64,000 nucleotides of DNA from Akkermansia sp. (GTDB lineage Bacteria; Verrucomicrobiota; Verrucomicrobiia; Verrucomicrobiales; Akkermansiaceae). Positions 9,452-17,179 of the stretch are shown here, in pieces. The position numbers and the translations under genes are program-made. Within the stretch, counting starts at the first letter, position 1, and every line of letters begins with the position of its first letter. The stretch covers positions 35,488 through 99,487 of the forward strand of contig JAFVIC010000106.1 of assembly GCA_017477935.1 (NCBI GenBank), in the 5' to 3' direction. Under the pieces are notes generated by a model that saw only the letters and a list, made by a program, of their open reading frames with translations, did not search any database and had not been told where the DNA came from.

Positions 9452-10229
9452 AATCTCTGTTAATAGCTTGTATACTCAGGGCGAGCCCTGTGGCGGGGGC
9501 AACCTGCACGATAGCACCGCTTACCCGTGCGGGCCAGCCGCCCACGGGGTATTTGCAGGGCATGGCTGTCAGGCAACCCTGCAGCACGGCTGCTGAATCA
9601 CGGCCGATAATTCCGTCCCTCGGCCCGCACATGCCTACATCGGTCATGGCTGCGGTACCGCCGGGCAGCACGCGTGCATCCGCCGTTTGCACGTGGGTAT
9701 GGGTGCCCAGCACGGCGGTGGCCTCACCATCCAGGCAGTGGGCCATGGCTATTTTTTCGCTGGTGGCCTCGCCGTGAATATCGACCAGCAGAGCACGGGC
9801 ACCGGCTGCGCGCAGGCGTGCAACCTCAGCTCGCGCAGCGGTGAAGGGGTTTTCCGGTCCGGGGGCCATGAAGGTTCGCCCGCACAGGCAGAGCACACCG
9901 ACCTTGCCGGCGGGGGTATCCACCAGCACGCTGCCCCGGCCGGGAGTACCGGCCTGCAGGTTGAAGGGGCGCAGCACGCGCGGCTCGCGGTCTATCCAAC
10001 CGGCCAGGTCTTTCTGGTCCCAGGCGTGGTCCCCCAGGGTGATGATATCAACGCCGTTGGCAAAGAATTCCTCGCAGAGCCAGGGGGTGATACCTCGCCC
10101 ACCGGCGGCATTTTCGCCATTGACGACCACAAGAGCAGGCGCATGCTCTGCCCGTAGCTCAGGCACAGCCCTATAGAGGGCAAGCCGACCGGGCTCGCCT
10201 ACAACATCTCCCAGAAAAATCAACCTCAT
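9441..10229 (-). CDS. ymdB: YmdB-family metallophosphoesterase
   Basis: A 262-residue protein with the calcineurin-like metal motifs of the YmdB/TIGR00282 family: GDVVGEPGR at 7-15, NGENAAGG, GDHAWDQ (the family usually has GNHxWD), and GTHTHVQTAD, which supplies the histidines of the second metal site. Bacillus YmdB hydrolyses 2',3'-cyclic nucleotides and affects biofilm and sporulation decisions, and binds RNase Y in some species. Length matches the family. Its ATG overlaps the uspA stop by four bases (ATGA), so the two are translationally coupled. Confidence 0.88.
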   Translation of the reverse strand: MRLIFLGDVVGEPGRLALYRAVPELRAEHAPALVVVNGENAAGGRGITPWLCEEFFANGVDIITLGDHAWDQKDLAGWIDREPRVLRPFNLQAGTPGRGSVLVDTPAGKVGVLCLCGRTFMAPGPENPFTAARAEVARLRAAGARALLVDIHGEATSEKIAMAHCLDGEATAVLGTHTHVQTADARVLPGGTAAMTDVGMCGPRDGIIGRDSAAVLQGCLTAMPCKYPVGGWPARVSGAIVQVAPATGLALSIQAINRDYDR

Positions 10230-10717
10230 GCGTTCACCTTGGGACCGCAGGGAACCACCGTTACGGGTATTTTGGCGGCGCGCACCAGTTTCTCGGCCGT
10301 GTTACCCAGCAGCAGGGACGAGAGAAGGGAGTGGTGGCGGTTGCCGATGACGAGAATGTCGATATGGTGGCGGCTGCAGAAGTCGTGCACACAATCCACG
10401 ATATCATCAGCCTCTTCGGCTTTGCCGTAGATGGGGATACCCCATTCGCTGCTTATCTGCTCAGCGAGAAGGTGGGCACGTCTGTCCGCCATGGCCAGTA
10501 CGGTTGTGGTTTGGTCGGCGCACTCCATCGGCGGCATGGTCGAGAAGCCGCCCAGCATGTCATCCGCCGCCATACAGCCGGCGGCATCCATCATGCACGG
10601 CTCCACTGCGTGCAGCAAGTACATCTTGCCGCCGCACTTTTTCACCAAATCGGCTGTGAAATCCAGTACCGGTTTGGCTTCCTCAGAGAAATCGGTTGCT
10701 GCGAGTATTCTTACCAT
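10226..10717 (-). CDS. Universal stress protein (UspA family)
   Basis: 163 residues with the Usp fold: N-terminal RILAATDFSEEA strand-loop-helix and C-terminal DILVIGNRHHSLLSSLLLGNTAEKLV, which corresponds to the ATP-loop region. The second glycine of the canonical G-x2-G-x9-G-S/T motif is not obvious, so ATP binding is uncertain. First gene of a three-gene operon (usp, ymdB, tcdA). The promoter predicts a leaderless mRNA. Confidence 0.85.
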   Translation of the reverse strand: MVRILAATDFSEEAKPVLDFTADLVKKCGGKMYLLHAVEPCMMDAAGCMAADDMLGGFSTMPPMECADQTTTVLAMADRRAHLLAEQISSEWGIPIYGKAEEADDIVDCVHDFCSRHHIDILVIGNRHHSLLSSLLLGNTAEKLVRAAKIPVTVVPCGPKVNA

Positions 10718-10723
10718 AGCTTT

Positions 10724-10752
10724 ATTCTAGCAGCAATTCGACACAATGCCAA
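10724..10752 (-). promoter_or_regulatory. Promoter of the usp-ymdB-tcdA operon
   Basis: Minus strand TTGGCA, 17 bp, TAGAAT, then only 6 bp to the ATG. Transcription should begin at the start codon. Confidence 0.65.
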
Positions 10753-10815
10753 GAAGAAAATGCCGAGAATTTGAGCAGGCGTGGGCCATATCGGGTGCTA
10801 AGCCGTACTTTAGGC

Positions 10816-10844
10816 TTGAACAGGCACGATTGAGTTGCTAGTAT
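10816..10844 (+). promoter_or_regulatory. Promoter of the 10854 gene
   Basis: TTGAAC, 17 bp, TAGTAT, then 9 bp (AGGCGCGCA) to the ATG; leaderless or nearly so. Confidence 0.65.
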
Positions 10845-10853
10845 AGGCGCGCA

Positions 10854-11420
10854 ATGCTATTTGAACGCGAACCACTGACGCCTGCCGGGCGCAAAGAAGT
10901 GCTCATGCGCCTGTTCGGCGCAGCGGCGCGGCGTGGCGATGAGTGGTCTGCGGTGAACCATGTACCTGTGGCGGTGCTTGAGGCTCACGGTGATTTGGCG
11001 GCACATGTGCGTTTTATGCTCGAAGCCGCCCGCAACAATCGTTCCCTGACCCGTGAGCAGCAGCGCTTGCTGCACAAAACTGAGCGCCTGCTGGATTCGC
11101 TGCCGGAGAGTATCATACAGACCCTGCCGGCGGGCCCCGAGGATAACTGGTTGCAGCTGTACCGCAAGCTGGTCGATATGCACGGCTTGCTTGAGGATGC
11201 ACTGCCGGATCTTGATGAAGAGGAGTACACGGCTATCGTGCAGAAAACCGTGCAGCTGGCAGAGGCTGTTGCGGCCAGTGCTGCTGTGGAAGTGAGTGCT
11301 GCCTCGATGTTTGCGCTCATGCTCATGCAGGCGCACCTCAATAAACATGAAACACCGAAGCCCCGCCGCTGCGCCGGGCGCAGGACGACGGGGCGTAAGA
11401 GCAGGGGGGCTAAGAGCTGA
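10854..11420 (+). CDS. Hypothetical helical protein
   Basis: I do not recognise this 188-residue protein. It is predicted soluble, strongly helical and acidic in the middle (ALPDLDEEEYTAIVQKTVQ), with an alanine-rich helix at about 140-160 and a basic, arginine/lysine-rich tail (RRCAGRRTTGRKSRG) that could contact nucleic acid. No signal peptide or membrane segment. It has a good promoter of its own placed directly against the ATG, which supports it being a real gene. It converges on tlyA with 23 bp between stops. Confidence 0.7.
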   Translation: MLFEREPLTPAGRKEVLMRLFGAAARRGDEWSAVNHVPVAVLEAHGDLAAHVRFMLEAARNNRSLTREQQRLLHKTERLLDSLPESIIQTLPAGPEDNWLQLYRKLVDMHGLLEDALPDLDEEEYTAIVQKTVQLAEAVAASAAVEVSAASMFALMLMQAHLNKHETPKPRRCAGRRTTGRKSRGAKS

Positions 11421-11443
11421 GCCGGGTAACGTGTGCTGCGGGT

Positions 11444-12172
11444 TCAGCGTAGCCAGGCAAGAAATTCCCGGTTACCTTCCATACCGGTGATGGGAGAGTC
11501 TGCCACCCCCATCCACTCGCGGTGCAAGTCATTCACCACGAAGTCGTGAATTTTGTCAATAGCTCGCTGATGTAAAGCCGGGTCGCGCACGATTCCGCCG
11601 GGGCCGATATCTTCCGGCTGCAATTCAAACTGCGGCTTGATCAGCACGAGCAAATCGCCGCCTTCCTGCAGGCAGTCGTAAGCAGCGGGCAGGATTTTGG
11701 TGAGGGAAATGAACGACACATCGCTCACGATAAGCTGCACCTTTTCTCCGAGGTCTTCAGGGGTCATATAGCGAGCGTTGAATTGCTCTTTGACGATGAC
11801 TCTCGGGTCATTACGCAGTTTCCAGACCAACTGATTGGTGCCGACATCCACCGCGTGAACTCGCAGGGCGCCATTCTGCAGCAGGCAGTCGGTGAATCCG
11901 CCGGTGGAGGAACCGATATCGAGGCAGATTTTACCTTCGGCTTTGACAGGGAAAGCATTGAGGGCACCTTCGAGTTTCAGTCCGCCGCGGCTGACGTATT
12001 TCGGTTTATTCTTGACGGTGATGGGCAGGGTGTCATCGACCTTGGTTCCGGGTTTAGTGACCGGCTGCCCCTTGACCAGAACCTCGCCGGCGATGATAAG
12101 GCGCTGGGCCTGTTCGCGCGAATCGCACAGGCCCAGGGAGGTTACCAAAACATCCAATCGTTGTTTTGCCAT
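11444..12172 (-). CDS. tlyA: TlyA-family rRNA 2'-O-methyltransferase
   Basis: 242 residues. Residues 1-60 form an S4 RNA-binding domain (RLDVLVTSLGLCDSREQAQRLI, of which the core is conserved), followed by an FtsJ-like Rossmann methyltransferase domain with the SAM loop DIGSSTGGFTDCLL and the catalytic-region motif IVSDVSFISL. Mycobacterial TlyA 2'-O-methylates 16S and 23S rRNA and its loss gives capreomycin resistance; the old name hemolysin is historical. Last gene of the osmC / membrane protein / lipoprotein / tlyA operon. Confidence 0.9.
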   Translation of the reverse strand: MAKQRLDVLVTSLGLCDSREQAQRLIIAGEVLVKGQPVTKPGTKVDDTLPITVKNKPKYVSRGGLKLEGALNAFPVKAEGKICLDIGSSTGGFTDCLLQNGALRVHAVDVGTNQLVWKLRNDPRVIVKEQFNARYMTPEDLGEKVQLIVSDVSFISLTKILPAAYDCLQEGGDLLVLIKPQFELQPEDIGPGGIVRDPALHQRAIDKIHDFVVNDLHREWMGVADSPITGMEGNREFLAWLR

Positions 12173-12184
12173 AAAGAGCGAAGG

Positions 12185-12745
12185 TTAATCGCGCAGTTTC
12201 TGCCCACGGTTCTGACCGGGCATAACCGGGTGGCGTTTCTTTTGCTCCGGGGTGAACACCGGGCGAGCAACAGGCTTTGTAACAGGCTGTACCACGGGTT
12301 TAACCGTCGGAGTGGGAGCCTGTGCTTTGGGGGCGGGCTGCACCTGGCTGACGGCAGGTTTGGGAGTGACTGTTTTCTTAACCACAGGCTGCGGAGCAGG
12401 CTTGGCTACCGGTGCAGGCGCAGGTGTAGGCTCAGCGACAACCGGGGCGGCCACAACTGTGGTCTGGGCAACGGGTGCAGGTTGCTGTTGCGCGACAGTG
12501 GTGCTCTGTGTCTGCTGTGCGGGCGTTGGCTGGTTCTGCGCCAAGGCTCGCTGGCGCCTGCGTTCGGCACGAGCAGCCTCGCGGCGCTGTACTTCCGGGT
12601 CGAGCTCGGGTGGCAGCGGGGTGAGTTCCGGCGCCATCGAGCGACCGTGAACAGTCGGGTTGCCCCAGCCTTCATCCGTCGCGCAAGAGCTGAGAATGAC
12701 GGCAGTAGCAGCGCACGCCATGATGTGAAGAGAAGATTTTTTCAT
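12185..12745 (-). CDS. Proline/alanine-rich lipoprotein
   Basis: 186 residues. An N-terminal signal ends in a lipobox (LSSC, Cys at about 21), so the mature protein should be lipid-anchored. After a short charged segment (VQRREAARAERRRQRA) most of the chain is low-complexity, rich in Pro, Ala, Val, Thr and Gln, with PKPAP, PAPV and PTPxV repeats, as in extended periplasmic spacers. No catalytic domain is visible. It lies 12 bp upstream of tlyA and 5 bp downstream of the membrane protein gene. Function unknown; a structural envelope role is a guess. Confidence 0.75.
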   Translation of the reverse strand: MKKSSLHIMACAATAVILSSCATDEGWGNPTVHGRSMAPELTPLPPELDPEVQRREAARAERRRQRALAQNQPTPAQQTQSTTVAQQQPAPVAQTTVVAAPVVAEPTPAPAPVAKPAPQPVVKKTVTPKPAVSQVQPAPKAQAPTPTVKPVVQPVTKPVARPVFTPEQKKRHPVMPGQNRGQKLRD

Positions 12746-12750
12746 ATTTG

Positions 12751-13209
12751 TTATTGCTTGTAGAAGAGTTGGTTAGCGAATGTCGCCATTGTTGACCAGG
12801 CGTAGGCAACCGTCAGTATGGCCATGATAATGAAGGTGCTGTCTTTGGCCATACGGGTGTGTTTTTCATCCGTCCTGCCGGGGCGCAGGCTGATGAGCAT
12901 AATCACCACAAATGCCAGCCAGCTCAGACCGAACATGTTCTGCCAGGTAGGGTCGGTGAACAGTTTCGAGTCAAAATATGTCGCCAGATAATAGGCCGAA
13001 TGCGGCAGAACGGTCAGGATGGCAAACTCAGGCCGCAGGCGACCGCCGGTGTACAAGCGTACCCATACCACACCCCAGACTACGATAATCAGCGCAAATA
13101 CAACGGCCAGCATTGCCGCACCCGTGCCCAGCAACCCGGTGAGCAGTGAGCCGCAGCTCAGCAATACGAAGAGTGGAACTCCCCAGTAGATGTAGTTCAG
13201 GCGTTTCAT
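12751..13209 (-). CDS. Small integral membrane protein
   Basis: 152 residues with four likely transmembrane helices: about 8-28, 31-52, 95-108 and 124-145. There are no recognisable motifs. The stretch RPGRTDEKHTRMAKDS between helices 3 and 4 is probably cytoplasmic. Second gene of the osmC-led operon, 16 bp after osmC and 5 bp before the lipoprotein gene. I do not recognise the family. Confidence 0.75.
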   Translation of the reverse strand: MKRLNYIYWGVPLFVLLSCGSLLTGLLGTGAAMLAVVFALIIVVWGVVWVRLYTGGRLRPEFAILTVLPHSAYYLATYFDSKLFTDPTWQNMFGLSWLAFVVIMLISLRPGRTDEKHTRMAKDSTFIIMAILTVAYAWSTMATFANQLFYKQ

Positions 13210-13225
13210 GACGGAGCCAGTGTTC

Positions 13226-13633
13226 TCAGCCGAGCCAGTTCCAGGTGATGGGCACCTCGATGTCGGGGTGCAGGCTGCGCATGGCCGGACTACCTACGAC
13301 ACACTCGCGGAGAGCTTCGCGGTGCGGTGTGTCGGCCGGCAGCGGAATGTCGATGACAGTGGAAATTCGGGCAATGCGGCGCGGGTTGGCGCTCATTTCC
13401 TTGCTTACCTCAATGTTGAGCCCGCGCAGGTCGAGATTTTCTTTCTCAGCGTATATGCCCATAATGGTTGCCATGCAGGCCGCCATGGCGGAGCACATTA
13501 AATCCGTCGGCGAGAATGATTCGCCTTTGCCGTGATTGTCCACCGGGGCGTCTGTGCTCACCGTTGCGCCGCTCGGACCGTGCTGCAGTTCACAGCGAAG
13601 CCCGCCCATGTATGTCATCTTGCATTTTACCAT
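13226..13633 (-). CDS. OsmC/Ohr-family protein
   Basis: 135 residues with the OsmC fold signature SPTDLMCSAMAACMATIMG. Candidate redox cysteines are Cys47 or Cys53 in that helix and Cys111 in ALRECVVGS. Ohr/OsmC proteins reduce organic hydroperoxides with a dithiol pair; the YhfA-like subgroup to which this looks closest is less well characterised. First gene of a four-gene minus-strand operon, with a near-consensus promoter ending 6 bp before the ATG. Fits the other oxidative-defence genes here (triheme peroxidase). Confidence 0.85.
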   Translation of the reverse strand: MVKCKMTYMGGLRCELQHGPSGATVSTDAPVDNHGKGESFSPTDLMCSAMAACMATIMGIYAEKENLDLRGLNIEVSKEMSANPRRIARISTVIDIPLPADTPHREALRECVVGSPAMRSLHPDIEVPITWNWLG

Positions 13634-13639
13634 GCGAGC

Positions 13640-13668
13640 ATTCTACACTCAGGTGGCAGGGGCGTCAA
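13640..13668 (-). promoter_or_regulatory. Promoter of the osmC operon
   Basis: Minus strand TTGACG, 17 bp, TAGAAT, 6 bp, ATG. One of the best matches in the window; predicts a leaderless mRNA. Confidence 0.7.
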
Positions 13669-13794
13669 GGTAGAATCGCTACTCGCAGGCCAAAAATTGC
13701 GCCAACAGGAGAAATTTACAACTACGCATAATACGTGTAATGCAAAATAAAGTTACCGAATCTGACAGCGGAATGGCGATAACGAACTTTCAAC

Positions 13795-13822
13795 TTGAAA
13801 TACGGCGAAAAGCTGGTAGTAT
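13795..13822 (+). promoter_or_regulatory. Promoter of the Gld-type ABC operon
   Basis: TTGAAA, 16 bp, TAGTAT, then 11 bp to the ATG. Confidence 0.6.
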
Positions 13823-13833
13823 AGTGAGCGCGT

Positions 13834-14772
13834 ATGAGCATGGTGATTGCAGAGCATTTACACAAGACGTTCGGGCGCTTTACCGCCGTGAAGGACGCGA
13901 CATTCTCTATAGACAAAGGTGAGATTGTCGGCTTTCTGGGGCCGAACGGAGCCGGTAAAACAACAACGATGAAGATGCTGACGGGCTATTTACCGCCCAC
14001 GGCCGGCACAGCCTCGATAGCGGGCTATGACATCATAGACAAGCCCCTTGAAGCTCGCCGTCACCTGGGTTACATGCCCGAAAACGTACCGTTGTATGAT
14101 GACATGCGCGTATACGAATACCTCGATTACCGCGCGAGGCTCAAGGGAATCTGCGGTAAATCCGTGCGCCAGCAGCTTGGCGAAGTTATTGATAAATGCG
14201 GGCTTGAGCCTAAGCGTAAAAACCTCATCAGCACGCTCTCCAAGGGCTACCGCCAGCGAGTCGGGCTGGCAGACGCGCTGCTTGGCAACCCTGATTTGCT
14301 CATACTCGATGAACCGACCAACGGCCTGGATCCCAACCAGATTCGCCAGATTCGCGAGCTCATACGCGCGCTGTCCGAGAACCACACCGTGATTCTATCC
14401 ACACACATCCTCAGTGAGGTCGAGATGATTTGCAACAAGGTTATCATTATCGACCAAGGTGAAATCAAAGCCGCAGATACCCCCGAGAACCTCACCACCA
14501 ACCTGCGCGCTGCCGGGCGGGTTTCCATCGAGTTCAAGGGCGACCCGACTGCGGTGGTTGCTGAGCTGGAGGCCTTTGCGCCTGTGAAGAAAGTTATACT
14601 GGAAGAACCGGAAGACGGCTGGAACCGCCTGCTGGTGCGAGCAGAACCCGGCACTGACACCCGCGAAAAGGCCGCAGCCATCATTACTGCGCACGGTCTG
14701 CCCATGCGCCACATTTACCGCCACATCCCGAGCCTTGAAGACGTATTCGTCGAAATGACTCGCCGCGACTAA
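13834..14772 (+). CDS. ABC transporter ATP-binding protein, GldA-like
   Basis: 312 residues. Walker A GPNGAGKTT at 36-44, a variant signature LSKGYRQRVGLADALL (LSKGY in place of LSGGQ, common in the GldA/drug-export group), Walker B LLILDEPTNGLD and the H-loop THIL. A C-terminal extension of about 90 residues follows, as in GldA. First gene of a four-gene operon with an ABC-2 permease, a GldG-type auxiliary protein and a DUF4340 protein. In Bacteroidetes GldA-GldF-GldG are tied to gliding; in non-gliding phyla the same set is widespread, with unknown cargo. Confidence 0.9.
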   Translation: MSMVIAEHLHKTFGRFTAVKDATFSIDKGEIVGFLGPNGAGKTTTMKMLTGYLPPTAGTASIAGYDIIDKPLEARRHLGYMPENVPLYDDMRVYEYLDYRARLKGICGKSVRQQLGEVIDKCGLEPKRKNLISTLSKGYRQRVGLADALLGNPDLLILDEPTNGLDPNQIRQIRELIRALSENHTVILSTHILSEVEMICNKVIIIDQGEIKAADTPENLTTNLRAAGRVSIEFKGDPTAVVAELEAFAPVKKVILEEPEDGWNRLLVRAEPGTDTREKAAAIITAHGLPMRHIYRHIPSLEDVFVEMTRRD

Positions 14773-14793
14773 CTCTACCCCCCTTCTCCTCCC

Positions 14794-15615
14794 ATGGATA
14801 GCGAAACCTCCACCATCACGCGCACGACAAGCTACTTCACCACGCTGCGCACCATATATGCCCGCGAGATGCGCGGCTACCTCGGCGTACCGTTCGGCTG
14901 GGTTATTCTGGCCTGTACCATGGCATTGCAGGGCTTCATACTGCAGGCCGTGCTCCAGGTCATGACACATGCCACCGGCAACGGTGTCATGTACCACATG
15001 CTCGACAACCTTAACTTCTGGTTCTACTTCATCTTCATCTTCCCGCTCATCACCATGCGATGCCTGGCCGAAGAAGAGCGCCAGGGCACGCTTGAGGGGC
15101 TGCTGACAGCCCCTGTAACCACGACTCAGATTGTGCTGGGCAAGTACTTTGCGGCCTACACGTTCTACCTGCTGCTGTGGTTGCCCATGCTGTGCTACCC
15201 GCTGGTGAGTGATATCGGCAATTACTATACAGAGCTGCGCTATGATATTCAGCCGGAGGGCGCTATCACCTACATGCTGGCCGACTGGGTTGGCCCGTAC
15301 GCCATTCTGGCGCTGTCGGGTGCCTTTTTTGTGGCGCTGGGGATACTGTGCTCAGCGCTGACACGCAGTCAGATTATCGCGGCTATTCTCTGCACGTGCC
15401 TGATGATTATGTACTACTTCATGGGGCGTGTGACTGAGCTGTGGGGCGAGTTCCCGGCCGCACCCATTTTCCACTACCTTTCCTGCACGGAACAGGTGAA
15501 ATCCTTTGCCAGCGGCGTGATTGACACCCGCCCGCTGGTGCTCTATGTATCATTCACCGTCTTTACTCTGGCACTCACGAAACGCGTGGTGGACTACCGC
15601 CGCTGGACCCGCTGA
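14794..15615 (+). CDS. ABC-2 type permease, GldF-like
   Basis: 273 residues with six hydrophobic helices. It contains the ABC-2 permease hallmark RCLAEEERQGTLEGLLTAPV (about residues 89-108) just before the third helix. Pairs with the GldA-like ATPase 21 bp upstream. The leader before the ATG is C-rich (ccccccttctcctccc) with no Shine-Dalgarno sequence. Confidence 0.9.
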   Translation: MDSETSTITRTTSYFTTLRTIYAREMRGYLGVPFGWVILACTMALQGFILQAVLQVMTHATGNGVMYHMLDNLNFWFYFIFIFPLITMRCLAEEERQGTLEGLLTAPVTTTQIVLGKYFAAYTFYLLLWLPMLCYPLVSDIGNYYTELRYDIQPEGAITYMLADWVGPYAILALSGAFFVALGILCSALTRSQIIAAILCTCLMIMYYFMGRVTELWGEFPAAPIFHYLSCTEQVKSFASGVIDTRPLVLYVSFTVFTLALTKRVVDYRRWTR

Positions 15616-15642
15616 TAACCCCTTTCTGATACTTTCACCGAC

Positions 15643-17166
15643 ATGAGCAAAACCAAATTTACCGGGCACCCTGACGCCCGCCGCCCCAAGGGTAACCCCC
15701 TGGCCTGGATCAACCTGCTGCTGCTCTCTATCATTGTGCTGGCCTGCAACTACATCGGTTGCAGTGAATATGCGCGTTTTGACCTCTCCGAGCAGGAGAG
15801 CTACTCCATCTCGGAGCGCACGCTTAACGTGCTTTCCAGCGAGCGCGTGCAGAAGCGAGAGACCCCCATCCACATCATCTTCGCCTTCCAGCGCACGGCC
15901 ACCGGCTATACCCGCATGTACTCCCTGCTCGAAGAGTACGTGCGCCACAGTAACGGTAAGGTCGTGGTGGATTGTTTTGACCCGCTGCGCGAACCGAATC
16001 GCGCCCGCGAAATATCCCAGATATACGGCGTGGAGTTCGACCAGAACCTCTGCGTGGTGGACGCCCGTGCCAACCATACCGTACCGCTCAAAACATTCGA
16101 AGACAGCGGCAACGATCGCAAGCACGTGCGAATTCGCCCCGGTGCTTCATTCATGAAATATGAGGTTCTGCCCGATGAGAGCAAGCGAATCGTCGCTCTG
16201 ATGATGGATGAAGTGCTGTGCTCCGCCATAACGGAGGCCGTGGAAGGCGACATGCGCCGCATGTATGTGGTTGAAGGCAAGGGCGGCGTGTCGCGAGATG
16301 ACCAGTCCCTGCTCGAAAACCTGGGCATGATTACCTCATCGCTTAACATTCAGCTCTCCTGGGTGAACCTCAGCGAGGTGGAAATGCTGCCGAAGGATGC
16401 GGAAGGTCTGATTATCATCTCCCCCCAGACAGACTTCACGGAAGACGAAATGCGCGTGGTGCGCGAGTTCTGGGACCGCGATGGCCGCAATGCCGTCTTC
16501 GTAGCGCTTGACCCCACAAATACCAACCTGCCCATGTTCTACCGTTTCCTGCGTGAACAGGGCGTGCGCCCCGCTGCCGACCGTGTGCTGTTGCGAAACC
16601 GCAAAAGAGCCTACTACAACATCTCCGCCGTCATGCCCAAGGGGCTGCAGTGTACCAAGGCTTTCTGGAACAACACGACACAGGTCGACGGTCAGTCCAT
16701 GTCGCTCAGGCTGGAGCATGGCGATGAGAATATGGCGGCGTTCCGCAAGCTCACGACCTATCCTCTGCTCATGACCACGGCTGATTATTACGGTGAAACC
16801 AGCCGCGACCTTGAACCTTCGTTCGACCCGCGAGAGGACAGTGAGGGCCCGCTCTGCCTGCAGGCTGCCGTCACCCGCGGCAGCAACAACGACCCCAACA
16901 ATCTTTCCACCATGATTGTTACCGGCAACATCGATGTGCTTACACACGAAAACGCCCGCAAGGAGCAGACCGATTACATGCGCTCCCTCTGGGCCTGGAT
17001 GGTGCACCGCCCCGAATACGCCGGCAAGAGCTCCAACCAGGACCTTACCTTCAAGATTGACCTCAACCGCCACACGCGCAGTGCGGTTGAACATATCACC
17101 CTCATCATCATGCCCCTGCTGGTGTTGCTGGTAGCAATCGGTATCTGGAATACACGCCGTCACTGA
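15643..17166 (+). CDS. GldG-type ABC auxiliary protein
   Basis: 507 residues. One N-terminal membrane helix (about 25-42) and one C-terminal helix (about 480-500) bracket a large extracytoplasmic domain, the layout of GldG / ABC_transp_aux proteins. The post-helix motif FDLSEQESYSISERTLNVL matches the RxDLTxxxxYSLSxxT signature of this family. Role: partner of the GldA/GldF exporter, probably in the periplasm. 27 bp after the permease gene, 13 bp before the DUF4340 gene. Confidence 0.88.
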   Translation: MSKTKFTGHPDARRPKGNPLAWINLLLLSIIVLACNYIGCSEYARFDLSEQESYSISERTLNVLSSERVQKRETPIHIIFAFQRTATGYTRMYSLLEEYVRHSNGKVVVDCFDPLREPNRAREISQIYGVEFDQNLCVVDARANHTVPLKTFEDSGNDRKHVRIRPGASFMKYEVLPDESKRIVALMMDEVLCSAITEAVEGDMRRMYVVEGKGGVSRDDQSLLENLGMITSSLNIQLSWVNLSEVEMLPKDAEGLIIISPQTDFTEDEMRVVREFWDRDGRNAVFVALDPTNTNLPMFYRFLREQGVRPAADRVLLRNRKRAYYNISAVMPKGLQCTKAFWNNTTQVDGQSMSLRLEHGDENMAAFRKLTTYPLLMTTADYYGETSRDLEPSFDPREDSEGPLCLQAAVTRGSNNDPNNLSTMIVTGNIDVLTHENARKEQTDYMRSLWAWMVHRPEYAGKSSNQDLTFKIDLNRHTRSAVEHITLIIMPLLVLLVAIGIWNTRRH

Positions 17167-17179
17167 GCCCGCTCGTCAT